This document shows, in pieces, positions 55,600 through 64,000 of a DNA stretch of 64,000 bases; within the stretch, counting starts at the first letter, position 1; every line of letters begins with the position of its first letter. Below the pieces are notes generated by a model, which saw nothing but the letters and a program-made list of their open reading frames with translations, made no database searches and was not told the origin of the DNA. The stretch covers positions 1-64,000 of the forward strand of contig NZ_JACIDT010000006.1 of the NCBI RefSeq assembly GCF_014196495.1, written 5' to 3'. The position numbers were made by a program, and so were the translations under genes. The DNA comes from Sphingobium jiangsuense (GTDB lineage: Bacteria; Pseudomonadota; Alphaproteobacteria; Sphingomonadales; Sphingomonadaceae).

Positions 55600-56447
55600 G
55601 CCGCCGGGTCGAAGGCGGGGCCGTCGATGCGCAGCCGGTGCAGCGCCAGCAACTGCGCCATCAGCGCCTCGGCCTTGTCGAGCGGCCAGGCATTGGGCCC
55701 GTCGGACAGCGCCTTGTCGGGATCGGGGTGGGTTTCCATGAACACGCCCGACACCCCCGCCGCGACCGCCGCGCGCGCGAGCAGCGGCACATGCCGCCGC
55801 TCACCGCCGGAGCGGTCGCCAAGGCCGCCGGGCAATTGCACCGAATGGGTCGCGTCGAACACCACGGGCCGTCCGGTTTCCGCCATGATCGCAAGGCCGC
55901 GCATGTCGACGACCAGATTATTATAGCCGAAGCTGGTGCCGCGCTCGCAAACCGTCACGCAATCGGCCGACAGCCCCGCGCGCTCCGCCGCCGCCGCCGC
56001 CTTGGCGACGACCTGCCGCATGTCGGCGGGGGCCATGAACTGCGCCTTCTTGATGTTGACGGGCTTGCCGCTCGCCGCCGCCGCCTCGATCAGGTCGGTC
56101 TGCCGCGCGAGGAAGGCCGGGGTCTGGAGCATGTCCACCACATCGGCCGCCGCGCGCGCCTGTTCGGGGCTGTGGATGTCGGTCAGCACCGGCAGGCCGG
56201 TTTCCGCGCGCACCTTCTCCAATATGCGCAGCCCTTCGTCCAGGCCGGGGCCGCGAAAGGAGGCGCCGGAGCTGCGGTTCGCCTTGTCGAAGCTGCTCTT
56301 GTAGAGCAGCAGCACGCCCAGCCGCTCGGCGATGCCGCGCAGCGTCTCCGCCGTCGACAGGGCGAGCGCCTCCGATTCGATCGCGCACGGCCCCGAAATG
56401 AAGAAAAGCTGTTCGTCAGGCCCGATTTTTCGCCCCGCCAGATGCAT
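55596..56447 (-). CDS. kdsA: 3-deoxy-8-phosphooctulonate synthase
   Basis: KdsA condenses phosphoenolpyruvate with arabinose 5-phosphate to Kdo 8-phosphate. The 283-residue TIM-barrel protein shows [16 protein letters not shown] (about residues 15-30), [18 protein letters not shown] (about 51-68), [13 protein letters not shown] (about 131-143) and [18 protein letters not shown] (about 198-215). ATG 56447 (MHLAGRK) is chosen; the frame stays open upstream through kdsB but that is a shadow. Asn in KANRSSG fits the metal-independent class, an inference from memory. Confidence 0.95.
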   Translation of the reverse strand: MHLAGRKIGPDEQLFFISGPCAIESEALALSTAETLRGIAERLGVLLLYKSSFDKANRSSGASFRGPGLDEGLRILEKVRAETGLPVLTDIHSPEQARAAADVVDMLQTPAFLARQTDLIEAAAASGKPVNIKKAQFMAPADMRQVVAKAAAAAERAGLSADCVTVCERGTSFGYNNLVVDMRGLAIMAETGRPVVFDATHSVQLPGGLGDRSGGERRHVPLLARAAVAAGVSGVFMETHPDPDKALSDGPNAWPLDKAEALMAQLLALHRLRIDGPAFDPAA

Positions 56448-56458
56448 GTTCGTTCCTC

Positions 56459-57259
56459 TTATGGGATGGACCGCGCCTTGAGGATCGCTTCGATCGGGGC
56501 CGTGTCGGTAGGGTTGTTGAGCTCGATCACGTCCCATTCCGGCGGATCGGCGGCGAGGACATGGACCGGGATGCGCTTGACGAGGAAGCGCAGCTGCTCC
56601 AGCCCCTCGATCCGCTCCAGATCCGTTTCCGGCGCGGCGAGATAGGCGGCCAGCGCTTCGCGGCGATAGGCGTAGAGGCCCAGATGCAGCAGCACCGGGG
56701 GATCGCTCTCCAACTCGCTGCCCGGAGGGATATGAGGCAGCACGCGCTTGGAGAAATAGAGCGCATTGCCCCGCGCGTCGAGCACCACGGTGGTGCCGCC
56801 GACCCGCCCCTCGGCCTGATCGGCGATCAGGTGCCGGTAGGCGCTGGGCGAGCAGCGGACGGCGACGGTCGCGACCCGGCAATCGGGGTTGGCCTGCATG
56901 TGCGCGATCAGGCGCTCGACCAGATCGGGGGGCGTCAGCAGCCCGTCGCCCTGAAAATTGACGATGATGTCGGTTTCCGGCGGCAACGCGGGCAGGGCGG
57001 CCGCGATCCTTTCCGTGCCGTTGCGGCAGGAGGCGGGCGTCATGACGACGCCGCCGCCGAAGCCCCGCACGGCCTGCGCGATGCGATCGTCGTCCGTGGC
57101 GACATGGATGCTCGTCGCGCCGCGCACGCGCGACGCGCCTTCATGGCTGCGCCGGATCAGCGGCTTGGCGATGCCGGTGGCGCCGACGAGCGGGGCCAGC
57201 GGCTTTCCGGGGAAACGGCTGGACTGGTAACGCGCGGGAATGACGATGGCGGCGGTCAT
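56459..57259 (-). CDS. kdsB: 3-deoxy-manno-octulosonate cytidylyltransferase
   Basis: KdsB activates Kdo with CTP to CMP-Kdo. The 266-residue protein shows [18 protein letters not shown] (about residues 7-24), [22 protein letters not shown] and [14 protein letters not shown] (about 98-111). In the usual NxQGDEP motif the E is replaced here (QGDGLL), which is characteristic of capsule-type or divergent KdsB forms or may alter metal binding. ATG 57259 overlaps the kpsF stop (ATGA). kdsA follows after 11 bases. Confidence 0.92.
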   Translation of the reverse strand: MTAAIVIPARYQSSRFPGKPLAPLVGATGIAKPLIRRSHEGASRVRGATSIHVATDDDRIAQAVRGFGGGVVMTPASCRNGTERIAAALPALPPETDIIVNFQGDGLLTPPDLVERLIAHMQANPDCRVATVAVRCSPSAYRHLIADQAEGRVGGTTVVLDARGNALYFSKRVLPHIPPGSELESDPPVLLHLGLYAYRREALAAYLAAPETDLERIEGLEQLRFLVKRIPVHVLAADPPEWDVIELNNPTDTAPIEAILKARSIP

Positions 57260-58233
57260 GCGACACCGGCGCGCAACAGGTCGTGGATGTGCAATATGCC
57301 CACCGGGCATCCGGCGATATCCACGACCGGCAGCGCGGAAATCTTCCGCTGGTTCATCAGGGCGAGCGCCTTCACGGCGAGCAGGTCGGGCTGGATGACG
57401 GTCGGCCCGGTGGTTGCAACCTGCCCGGCGGTGCGCTCCATCAGGCTCGTCATGTTGCGCCGCAGGTCGCCGTCGGTGATGACGCCGGTGAGGCGGCCGT
57501 TGCCGTCGACCACGATCGCGATGCCGAAGCCCTTGGAGGACATGGTGAGCAGCACCTCGCTCATCGGCGTTTCCGGGCGGACGAGAGGCAGTTCGTTGCG
57601 CCGGTGCATCAGCTCATCGACGCGGGCCATCTGCGCGCCCAATTGGCCGCCGGGGTGGAAATCCCTGAAATCCTCCGGCGCGAAGCCGCGCGCCTCCATC
57701 AGCGCGATGGCCAGCGCGTCGCCCAGCGCGATCATCATCGTGGTGGAGGTGGTCGGCGCCATGCCGTTGGGGCAGGCTTCCGGTATGGCGGGCAGCGCCA
57801 GCCGGTAGTCGGCGCTGCGCATGATCGTGCTGTGCGGGCGGCTCGATATCGCGATCAGCGGGATCGAAAAGCGCCGCGTATAGGCGAGGATATCCCTTAA
57901 CTCCGCCGTCTCGCCGGAATTGGAGAGGAGGAGGCACACATCGTCCGGGGTGATCGTGCCCATGTCGCCATGGCTCGCCTCGGCCGCGTGCACGAAATGG
58001 GACGGCGTGCCCGTGGAGGCGAGCGTCGCCGATATCTTCCGCCCGATATGGCCGGACTTGCCGATGCCTGAAACGATGACGCGCCCTCTGGCCGTCAGGA
58101 TGGTTTCCACCGCATATTCGAGGTCGGGGGGAATGTGCCGGGTCAGGATATCGAGCGCCTGGGCCTCGGCAAGCAGTACCTGTCGCGCGGAGGCCATTGC
58201 GGAGGCTTCGGGTCTTGGTGCCGCTTTCGTCAT
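57256..58233 (-). CDS. kpsF: D-arabinose-5-phosphate isomerase (KpsF/KdsD family)
   Basis: This enzyme converts ribulose 5-phosphate to arabinose 5-phosphate, the first step of Kdo synthesis. The 325-residue protein has an N-terminal SIS domain (IVSGIGKSGHIGRKISATLAS, about residues 53-73; LLSNSGETAELRDIL, about 103-117) and two C-terminal CBS domains (about 205-320). Location beside kdsB, kdsA and a KpsC-like gene supports the capsule-dedicated paralogue KpsF. ATG 58233 is used; 58197 is an alternative. First gene of the operon. Confidence 0.93.
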   Translation of the reverse strand: MTKAAPRPEASAMASARQVLLAEAQALDILTRHIPPDLEYAVETILTARGRVIVSGIGKSGHIGRKISATLASTGTPSHFVHAAEASHGDMGTITPDDVCLLLSNSGETAELRDILAYTRRFSIPLIAISSRPHSTIMRSADYRLALPAIPEACPNGMAPTTSTTMMIALGDALAIALMEARGFAPEDFRDFHPGGQLGAQMARVDELMHRRNELPLVRPETPMSEVLLTMSSKGFGIAIVVDGNGRLTGVITDGDLRRNMTSLMERTAGQVATTGPTVIQPDLLAVKALALMNQRKISALPVVDIAGCPVGILHIHDLLRAGVA

Positions 58234-58280
58234 TTTTTCGGGGTCTAAGGGATATGGCGTGCCTGTTCAAGAGGCCGCGT

Positions 58281-59222
58281 TCACCGCTTTCCCCGCAGCC
58301 GCGAAAAGAGCGGCACGATGAGCGCGATGGCGCCGCCGATGACCAGGCCCGCAACGGCGGAAAGGGCCGCGCTGGCGAGCCAGCCGAACAGCCCGGCGCT
58401 GGCGGCGGAAACCGCATGGGCGGCCGCCTCGATCTGGTGCCCCGGAAAGGGCACGCCCAGCGTTTCGAGGCCGTGCACGATGATGCCGCCGCCCACCCAC
58501 AGCATCGCCACCGTGCCGATGACGGTCAGCGCCGCCAATATCTTCGGCATCGCATGGACGAGCAGCTTGCCCAGCGGCCGCACGGCGGGGCTGCCTTCCT
58601 CGTAGAGGTGGAGGCCGATATCGTCCATCTTCACGATCAGCGCGACGACGCCATAGACGCCTGCGGTGATCAGCAGGCTCACCGCCACGAGGATGACGGC
58701 CTGCTCCCACAGCGGCGTCGCCGCCACGGTCGCCAGCGCGATCGCCATGATCTCCGCCGACAGGATGAGGTCGGTCCGCACCGCGCCCGAAATGGTCGCC
58801 TGCTCGATATGGGCCGGGTCGGCAGGGGCGGGTGCGGCCTCCGCCTCGCCATGGCCATCACCGTGGGGCAGCCATTTGCCCAATATCTTTTCCGCGCCCT
58901 CAAAGCAGAGATAGGCCCCGCCCAGCATCAGCAGCGGCGTCAGCGCCCAGGGCGCGAAGGCGCTCAGCAGCAGCGCGGCGGGCAGCAGGAAGATCAGCTT
59001 GTTGCGGACGGACCCCAGCGCGATCCGCCCGATGATCGGCAGTTCCCGCTCCGGTTTCAGGCCGGTCACATAGCGCGGGGTGACGGCCGCGTCGTCGATC
59101 ACCACGCCCGCCGCCTTGGCGCTGGCCTTGGCCGCGGCGGCGCTCACATCGTCGATGGAGGCGGCGGCGAGTTTTGCCAGCGCGGCGATATCGTCGAGCA
59201 GGGCAAGCAGGCCAACGGACAT
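58281..59222 (-). CDS. DUF808 family inner-membrane protein (YedI-like)
   Basis: This 313-residue protein begins SVGLLALLDDIAALAKLAAAS, the characteristic DUF808 N-terminus, followed by DDAAVTPRYVTGLKPERELP (about residues 42-61). It has about seven membrane segments (LIFLLPAALLLSAFAP, GAVRTDLILSAEIMAIAL, ILVAVSLLITAGVYGVVALI). The function of the family is unknown. ATG 59222 is chosen because the longer frame lacks conserved sequence. It lies 47 bases upstream of kpsF on the same strand and is divergent from the peptidase gene. Confidence 0.88.
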   Translation of the reverse strand: MSVGLLALLDDIAALAKLAAASIDDVSAAAAKASAKAAGVVIDDAAVTPRYVTGLKPERELPIIGRIALGSVRNKLIFLLPAALLLSAFAPWALTPLLMLGGAYLCFEGAEKILGKWLPHGDGHGEAEAAPAPADPAHIEQATISGAVRTDLILSAEIMAIALATVAATPLWEQAVILVAVSLLITAGVYGVVALIVKMDDIGLHLYEEGSPAVRPLGKLLVHAMPKILAALTVIGTVAMLWVGGGIIVHGLETLGVPFPGHQIEAAAHAVSAASAGLFGWLASAALSAVAGLVIGGAIALIVPLFSRLRGKR

Positions 59223-59391
59223 GGAGGGAACGCCTTTCGCAATTGCAACAGGGGCAGACTTGGCGGACGAAACCGGCGCCGTCAACCAATCCCATGGGGA
59301 AGGGCCGATCCCATGGAAAGGAAGGCGACGCCGGGCCTTCCGCGCGCCTTCGCCATCGGCTAGGCTTGATGAAAGCAAAAGGGCCTGCTCG

Positions 59392-61650
59392 ATGTTTCGT
59401 TCCCTGTTACCTCTTTCCCTTGCCGGAGTATTGTTGATGACCACCGCCGCCGCGGCCAAGGATAGCCCTTCGTCCCCAGCGGAATCCGCGCCGCGGAAGC
59501 TGACGCTCGAACGCATCTATGCCAGCCCCGACCTTTCGGGGGTGCAGCCCCGCGCGCTCAGGATCTCGCCCGACGGCAAGCTGGTCACGCTGCTGCGCAA
59601 CCGGGCGAAGGACAGGGACCGGTTCGACCTCTGGGCGATCGACACGGCCAGCGGCAAGGAATGGATGCTGGTCGATTCGCTGAAGCTGGGCAGCGGGGCG
59701 GAGCTTTCCGAGGCGGAGAAGATGCAGCGGGAACGCGCCCGCATCGGCGGCACGCGCGGCATCGTCGCCTATGACTGGGCGGCGGACGGGCGGCATATCC
59801 TCGTGCCGATCGACGGCGACCTCTATCTGGCCGATGTCGCGGGCAAGGCGACGCGCCTTACCGCCACGCCGGAGACGGAGCTGAACCCCGCCGTCAGCCC
59901 GCGCGGCGGCTATGCCTCGTTCGTGCGCGGGGGCAACCTCTTCGTCACCGATCTGGCGAACCGCGCCGAGCGGCAGCTGACCGAGGGCGCCGGCGACACG
60001 ATCAGCTGGGGCGTCGCGGAATTCGTCGCGCAGGAGGAGATGGACCGGACCGCCGGCTACTGGTGGTCGCCCGACGATCGGCTGATCGCGGTGGAGCGGG
60101 TCGACGAGAGCGGCGTCGGCATCGTCAACCGCGCGGCGATCGGCGCGGAGGGGACGAAAATCTATCCGCAGCGCTACCCGGCGGCGGGCACGCCCAATGC
60201 GGCGGTGGAACTCTATATCCTCGATCCCGCCGGCAAGGCGCGGGTGAAGGTCGATCTGGGCGGCAACCCGGATATCTATCTCGCCCGCGTCAACTGGTCG
60301 CAGGACGGCAAGACGCTTTATGTGCAGCGCCAGAGCCGCGACCAGAAGCGGCTCGACCTGCTGGCGGTGGATCCGGCGACCGGCGCGTCGAAGGTGATCC
60401 TGACCGAAACGGCAAAGACCTGGATCAACCTCAGCAACGCCTTCCGCGCGCTCAATGACGGCAGCTTCCTCTGGTGGTCGGAACGGAGCGGCCATGGGCA
60501 TCTCTACCGGGTGAAGGGCGGCAAGTGGACGCCGCTGACCCAGGGCGAGTGGGAGGTGAAGGACGTGATCGGCGTCGACGAGAAGCGCGGCACCGTCACC
60601 TTCACCGGCAATCGCGAAACGCCGCTGGAGCAGCATCTCTACAGCGCGCCCCTGGCGGGCGGGGGAGAGGTGCGGCTGCTCAGCGAGAAGGGCTGGTGGA
60701 ATGCGGGGGTGATGGACGGGGCGGGCAGCCGCATCATCATCTCCCGCTCCAGCAGCGATCAGCCGGTGCAGATCTATCTCGCCGACCGGGACGGCAAGCG
60801 GCTGCGCTGGCTTTCCGAGAACCGGGTCGAGGGCGACCATCCCTATGCGCCCTACAGGGCTGCGCATGCGGTGACGCGGTTCGGCACCATCACGGCCGAT
60901 GACGGCACGACGCTCTACACCAAGATGCTGACGCCGCCGCTGGAGCCGGGCAGGCGCTATCCGGTGTTCATGATCCATTATGGCGGCCCCGGCGGCGGGC
61001 GGCAGGTGACGAACCAATGGACAGGGCCGTTGCAGCATTATCTGGTGCAGCAGGGCTGGATCGTGTTCGCGGTCGATAACCGTGGCACGCCCGATCGCGG
61101 CAAGGCATTCGAGGATCCCATCCATCACGCGATGGGCACGGTCGAGGTGGCGGACCAGCTGGCGGGCGTCGAATGGCTGAAGCGTCAGCCCTTCGTCGAT
61201 CCGAAACGGATCGCGACCTATGGCTGGTCCTATGGCGGCTATATGACGCTCAAGCTGCTGGAAAAGGCGCCGGGCGTGTTCGCGGCCGGGATTGCGGGCG
61301 CTCCGGTGACGAAATGGGAACTGTACGACACCCATTATACCGAGCGCTATCTGGGCGACCCGAAGGCGAAGAACAGCGCCTATCCCGCCGCCAATGCGCT
61401 GGCCGAGGCGAAGACCATCGCCGATCCGCTGCTCCTCATCCACGGCATGGCCGACGACAATGTGGTGCTGGAGCATTCCACCGCGTTCATGAGCGCGATG
61501 CAGGGCCTCGGCAAGCCGTTCGACCTGATGCTCTATCCGGGGCAGACGCACCGCTTCGCGGGCGAGGGGCCGAATGTCCACAGCTGGCGGATGATCGAGC
61601 AGTTCCTTGCCCGCACCGGCATCGCGCCGGAAGCCGACAAGGGCGAGTGA
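59392..61650 (+). CDS. S9 family peptidase, dipeptidyl peptidase IV-like
   Basis: This 752-residue exported enzyme has a signal peptide (MFRSLLPLSLAGVLLMTTAA, cleavage near AAAAKD), a DPP IV-type beta-propeller (about residues 120-500, with the EEMDRTAGYWWSPD glutamates that bind the substrate amino terminus) and an alpha/beta-hydrolase domain. The catalytic triad is Ser613 (YGWSYGGYM), Asp689 (GMADDNV) and His720 (GQTHRF). It should release N-terminal dipeptides in the periplasm. Start 59392 gives the signal peptide; upstream residues are a shadow of DUF808. Confidence 0.93.
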   Translation: MFRSLLPLSLAGVLLMTTAAAAKDSPSSPAESAPRKLTLERIYASPDLSGVQPRALRISPDGKLVTLLRNRAKDRDRFDLWAIDTASGKEWMLVDSLKLGSGAELSEAEKMQRERARIGGTRGIVAYDWAADGRHILVPIDGDLYLADVAGKATRLTATPETELNPAVSPRGGYASFVRGGNLFVTDLANRAERQLTEGAGDTISWGVAEFVAQEEMDRTAGYWWSPDDRLIAVERVDESGVGIVNRAAIGAEGTKIYPQRYPAAGTPNAAVELYILDPAGKARVKVDLGGNPDIYLARVNWSQDGKTLYVQRQSRDQKRLDLLAVDPATGASKVILTETAKTWINLSNAFRALNDGSFLWWSERSGHGHLYRVKGGKWTPLTQGEWEVKDVIGVDEKRGTVTFTGNRETPLEQHLYSAPLAGGGEVRLLSEKGWWNAGVMDGAGSRIIISRSSSDQPVQIYLADRDGKRLRWLSENRVEGDHPYAPYRAAHAVTRFGTITADDGTTLYTKMLTPPLEPGRRYPVFMIHYGGPGGGRQVTNQWTGPLQHYLVQQGWIVFAVDNRGTPDRGKAFEDPIHHAMGTVEVADQLAGVEWLKRQPFVDPKRIATYGWSYGGYMTLKLLEKAPGVFAAGIAGAPVTKWELYDTHYTERYLGDPKAKNSAYPAANALAEAKTIADPLLLIHGMADDNVVLEHSTAFMSAMQGLGKPFDLMLYPGQTHRFAGEGPNVHSWRMIEQFLARTGIAPEADKGE

Positions 61651-61796
61651 AACGCGCCGAAAGGCGGGATCGGGCGGTATGGGTCAATATTGCTGACCTA
61701 TACTGTCCGACAGGGTGCGATTCCGCTTTCAGTTTGCCCGCTTTTGCGGTATCGGCGCCCTCGCTACTCATAGCCAGACCATGATGGAGTTTTGAA

Positions 61797-62822
61797 TTGG
61801 GCTATCGCGTCGTCGTCGTCGGTGCCACCGGTAATGTGGGCCGTGAAATGCTGAACATCCTTGCCGAGCGGGAATTCCCCGCCGATGAGATCGCGGCCGT
61901 CGCTTCGCCGCGCTCGACCGGCATGGAAATCGAATATGGCGAGACGGGCAAGAAACTCAAAGTCAAAAACATCGAGCATTTCGACTTTGCGGGCTGGGAT
62001 ATTGCGCTGTTCGCGGCCGGTTCCGGCCCGACCAGGGAATATGCGCCCAAGGCGGCCGCCGCTGGCTGCGTCGTCATCGACAACAGCTCGCTGTTCCGCA
62101 TGGATCCGGACGTGCCGCTGATCGTGCCCGAAGTGAACCCGGACGCGATCGACGATTACAAGAAGAAGAACATCATCGCCAATCCCAATTGCTCGACCGC
62201 GCAGATGGTCGTCGCGCTCAAGCCCCTGCACGACGCGGCGAAGATCAAGCGTGTCGTCGTCTCGACCTATCAGTCGGTGTCGGGCGCGGGCAAGGCGGGC
62301 ATGGACGAGCTGTTCGAACAGTCGCGCAACATCTTCGTCGGCGATCCGGCCGAGCCGAAGAAGTTCACCAAGCAGATCGCGTTCAACGTGATCCCGCACA
62401 TCGACGTCTTCCTGGACGATGGCTACACCAAGGAAGAATGGAAGATGGTGGTCGAGACCAAGAAGATCCTCGACCCGGCGATCAAGCTGACCGCGACCTG
62501 CGTGCGCGTGCCGGTGTTCGTCGGCCATTCGGAAGCGCTCAACATCGAGTTCGAGAATGAAATCTCGGCCAAGCAGGCGCAGGATATCCTGCGCGAGGCG
62601 CCGGGCGTGATGCTCGTCGACAAGCGCGAGGACGGCGGCTACGTCACGCCGGTCGAATGCGTGGGCGACAGCGCGACCTATATCAGCCGCGTGCGCGAGG
62701 ATGCGACGGTGGACAACGGCCTCGTCCTCTGGTGCGTCAGCGACAATCTGCGGAAGGGCGCGGCGCTCAACGCGGTGCAGATCGCGGAGCTGCTGGGGCG
62801 CCGTCACCTGAAGAAGGGCTGA
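61797..62822 (+). CDS. asd: aspartate-semialdehyde dehydrogenase
   Basis: Asd reduces aspartyl phosphate to aspartate semialdehyde for lysine, threonine, methionine and diaminopimelate synthesis. The 341-residue protein shows VVVVGATGNVGREMLNIL (about residues 5-22), IIANPNCSTAQMVVAL with catalytic Cys132, and GHSEALNIEFENEIS with the catalytic His region (about 241-255). It starts at TTG 61797, behind ATGGAG. Aspartokinase is not adjacent. Confidence 0.95.
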   Translation: MGYRVVVVGATGNVGREMLNILAEREFPADEIAAVASPRSTGMEIEYGETGKKLKVKNIEHFDFAGWDIALFAAGSGPTREYAPKAAAAGCVVIDNSSLFRMDPDVPLIVPEVNPDAIDDYKKKNIIANPNCSTAQMVVALKPLHDAAKIKRVVVSTYQSVSGAGKAGMDELFEQSRNIFVGDPAEPKKFTKQIAFNVIPHIDVFLDDGYTKEEWKMVVETKKILDPAIKLTATCVRVPVFVGHSEALNIEFENEISAKQAQDILREAPGVMLVDKREDGGYVTPVECVGDSATYISRVREDATVDNGLVLWCVSDNLRKGAALNAVQIAELLGRRHLKKG

Positions 62823-62832
62823 CCGGCGCGTC

Positions 62833-63465
62833 ATGGGCGCGGGCGGGGACCGGCGGCATCTGCCGCTCGCCCAGCGCGCGATGATCGTCATTGTGCTGAT
62901 CGCGGTGGGGTTGGCCAATATCGGCCAGCCCTATCCGCATCTGGCGCCGCTCCAGCATGTTCCGACGCTGGCGATCCTGTTCGCCGCGCCCTGGGCGATC
63001 AGGCGCTGGCGGCTTTCGACGGCGAGCGTCGTTTCCATCGGCCTGTTCCTGCTCGCCCATACGCTGGGCGGCCGCTATATCTATTCCTATGTCCCCTATG
63101 ATCATTGGTCGCGGGCGTTGGCGGGGCAGGGGCTGTCCGACCGTTTCGGCTGGACCCGCAACCAGTATGACCGGCTGGTGCATTTCCTCTTCGGCCTGCT
63201 CTGGACCTTGCCGGTGCGGCAGGCGCTGATGCGGCGGCACGGGCTGACGCCGGGGCTGGGCTTGTGGGCGGGTTTCGCCTTCGTCGGCTCGGTCAGCGCC
63301 TTTTACGAGATTTTCGAATGGCTGCTCACCCTCGTCGCGGCGGGCGATACGGCCGACTATTATAACGGCCAGCAAGGCGATATGTGGGACGCGCAGAAGG
63401 ACATGGCGCTCGCGCAGGGCGGCAGCTTCGTCGCTATCCTCTGGGCATGGTGGCGGCGGATCTGA
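62833..63465 (+). CDS. DUF2238 membrane protein (YjdF-like)
   Basis: This 210-residue membrane protein has about six helices. Family features include YSYVPYDHW (about residues 82-90), FGWTRNQYDRLVHFLFGLLW (about 104-123), SAFYEIFEWLLT (about 156-167) and GQQGDMWDAQKDMALAQGGS (about 181-200). The conserved charged residues within membrane-flanking motifs suggest a transport or enzymatic role, but none is known. It starts ten bases after asd, so it may be co-transcribed. Confidence 0.88.
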   Translation: MGAGGDRRHLPLAQRAMIVIVLIAVGLANIGQPYPHLAPLQHVPTLAILFAAPWAIRRWRLSTASVVSIGLFLLAHTLGGRYIYSYVPYDHWSRALAGQGLSDRFGWTRNQYDRLVHFLFGLLWTLPVRQALMRRHGLTPGLGLWAGFAFVGSVSAFYEIFEWLLTLVAAGDTADYYNGQQGDMWDAQKDMALAQGGSFVAILWAWWRRI

Positions 63466-63513
63466 TAGAGCGATTTCGAAGCAGGTGGAAACAGCTGCTG
63501 ACTCGGAAATCGC
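63466..63513. repeat. TAGAGC-type palindrome after the DUF2238 gene
   Basis: It begins with TAGAGCG immediately after the stop codon. GCGATTTC (63470-63477) pairs with GAAATCGC (63506-63513) around a GCAGGTGGAAACAGCTGC core. It matches the ends of the palindromes at 13628, 14267 and 36242. Confidence 0.45.
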
Positions 63514-63529
63514 GGAAAACAAGGATTAT

Positions 63530-63570
63530 CCAGCCTCGGCCCGGTTCAGATTGAACCGGGCCGAGGCTGG
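63530..63570. terminator. perfect 19-bp hairpin, probable bidirectional terminator
   Basis: CCAGCCTCGGCCCGGTTCA (63530-63548) and TGAACCGGGCCGAGGCTGG (63552-63570) are exactly complementary with a three-base GAT loop. It separates the asd/DUF2238 transcript from the hydrolase gene, whose start is 46 bases on. No T tract follows, so it could also be a structured element in the hydrolase leader. Confidence 0.6.
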
Positions 63571-63615
63571 AGGGCCGGTCGGCCTTGCCCGGACGGGCGA
63601 TGAAACGAGGATGAT

Positions 63616-64000
63616 ATGACGGACGTTCGCACCTACACCCTTCCCGGCTTCGACGGCGCGGCGCTGGCCGTGCATGAGGTGGGGGACGAGGGTGGGCGGC
63701 CCTTCTTCCTGATGCACGGCCTGTTTTCGAGCGCGCAGGTCAACTGGATCAAATATGGCCATGCCACGACGCTGGCGCAGGGCGGCTATCGCGTCATCAT
63801 GCCCGACTTCCGCGCCCATGGTCTGTCGGCGGCACCGCATGACCCGGCCGCCTACCCGGATTTCGTGCTGGTGAGGGATATGCTCGCGCTGATCGACCGG
63901 CTGGGGCTGGAGGATTTCGACCTCGGCGGCTTCTCGCTCGGCGCGCGCACCACGGCGGGGCTGCTGATCGAGGGCGTGCGCCCGCGCAAGGCGGTGCTGG
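63616..64000 (+). CDS. alpha/beta hydrolase (5' part, runs off the window)
   Basis: The first 128 residues of an alpha/beta-hydrolase are present. PFFLMHGLFSSAQVNW (about residues 30-45) provides the oxyanion-hole HG motif, VIMPDFRAHGLSAAP (about 60-74) is the typical strand-4 region, and LGGFSLGARTTAGL (about 103-116) is the nucleophile elbow with Ser. The Asp and His of the triad lie beyond the window. ATG 63616 follows CGAGG. Esterase, lipase or epoxide hydrolase cannot be told apart here. Confidence 0.85.
   Translation, partial: MTDVRTYTLPGFDGAALAVHEVGDEGGRPFFLMHGLFSSAQVNWIKYGHATTLAQGGYRVIMPDFRAHGLSAAPHDPAAYPDFVLVRDMLALIDRLGLEDFDLGGFSLGARTTAGLLIEGVRPRKAVL

Noticed and set aside
34879..58233. 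Reading the capsule island as a Wzx/Wzy-dependent locus because of the Wza-like lipoprotein
   Set aside because: KpsM, KpsT, KpsE, a KpsC-like protein and a Kdo operon are present and no flippase or Wzy polymerase was seen, which fits ABC-transporter-dependent export.
59407..61581. A 724-codon minus-strand open frame
   Set aside because: It is antisense to the DPP IV-like peptidase, whose catalytic triad and signal peptide are clear.

Overview
The window is a GC-rich alphaproteobacterial chromosome segment, most likely from the Sphingomonadaceae. The pointers are the gene orders plsX-fabH-ihfA-merR and pyrE-pdxJ-acpS-lepB, a class I (archaeal-type) lysyl-tRNA synthetase, an exosortase-A-type glycosyltransferase and the short palindromic repeats. 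The genus cannot be fixed from sequence alone. No rRNA or CRISPR array was seen; there is one tRNA.

Region 1 (1-2.3 kb) is the end of an integrative element: six small, tightly overlapping genes, an AlpA/excisionase-like HTH protein and a tyrosine recombinase. Its boundary lies just before a glycosyltransferase of the exosortase A/PEP-CTERM polysaccharide type (2.3 kb), which is translationally coupled to an acidic membrane protein of unknown role. A divergent regulator pair follows: a small HTH protein and an S24/LexA-like repressor, separated by a cluster of TAGGA/TCCTA sites. Region 2 (6-35 kb) is core housekeeping. It carries an MBL hydrolase, rpmF-plsX-fabH (L32, phospholipid and fatty acid initiation), ihfA-merR, a sixA-like phosphatase with a DinG-type helicase, a PilZ protein and lysK. 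Next come two RcnB-like periplasmic proteins around a prolyl hydroxylase, an orphan [2Fe-2S] oxidoreductase subunit, rpsU and an FKBP isomerase. The pyrE-pdxJ-acpS-lepB operon follows, then the complete aa3 cytochrome oxidase operon (ctaC, ctaD, ctaB, a CoxF-like protein, ctaG, ctaE, DUF983, surf1) running into thrC and a methyltransferase, and finally ccmAB with a 3-methyladenine glycosylase.

Region 3 (34.9-58.2 kb) is the distinctive part: an ABC-transporter-dependent (KpsMT-type) capsule island built from several transcription units of alternating direction. It holds an outer-membrane export lipoprotein and a seven-gene biosynthetic operon (DUF5672, GT2, GT61, ATP-grasp ligase, FkbM methyltransferase, FdtA/QdtA-like ketoisomerase, FdtB/QdtB-like aminotransferase). 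A divergent unit carries a second GT61, an RgpF-like protein and rmlC-rmlB-rmlA. The inner-membrane exporter is kpsE-kpsM-kpsT. A Gfo/Idh oxidoreductase, tRNA-Gly(CCC) and a GT4 enzyme follow. The last unit, kpsF-kdsB-kdsA plus a single-module KpsC-like protein, makes CMP-Kdo and should build the Kdo linker. The dTDP-sugar genes predict a 3-amino-3,6-dideoxyhexose as well as a rhamnose branch. No acetyltransferase, rmlD or kpsS is present in the window; the ATP-grasp ligase is a candidate for an alternative N-acylation.

Region 4 (58.2-64 kb) carries DUF808, an S9 dipeptidyl peptidase, asd, a DUF2238 membrane protein, a striking perfect 19-bp hairpin and the start of an alpha/beta hydrolase cut off by the window end.
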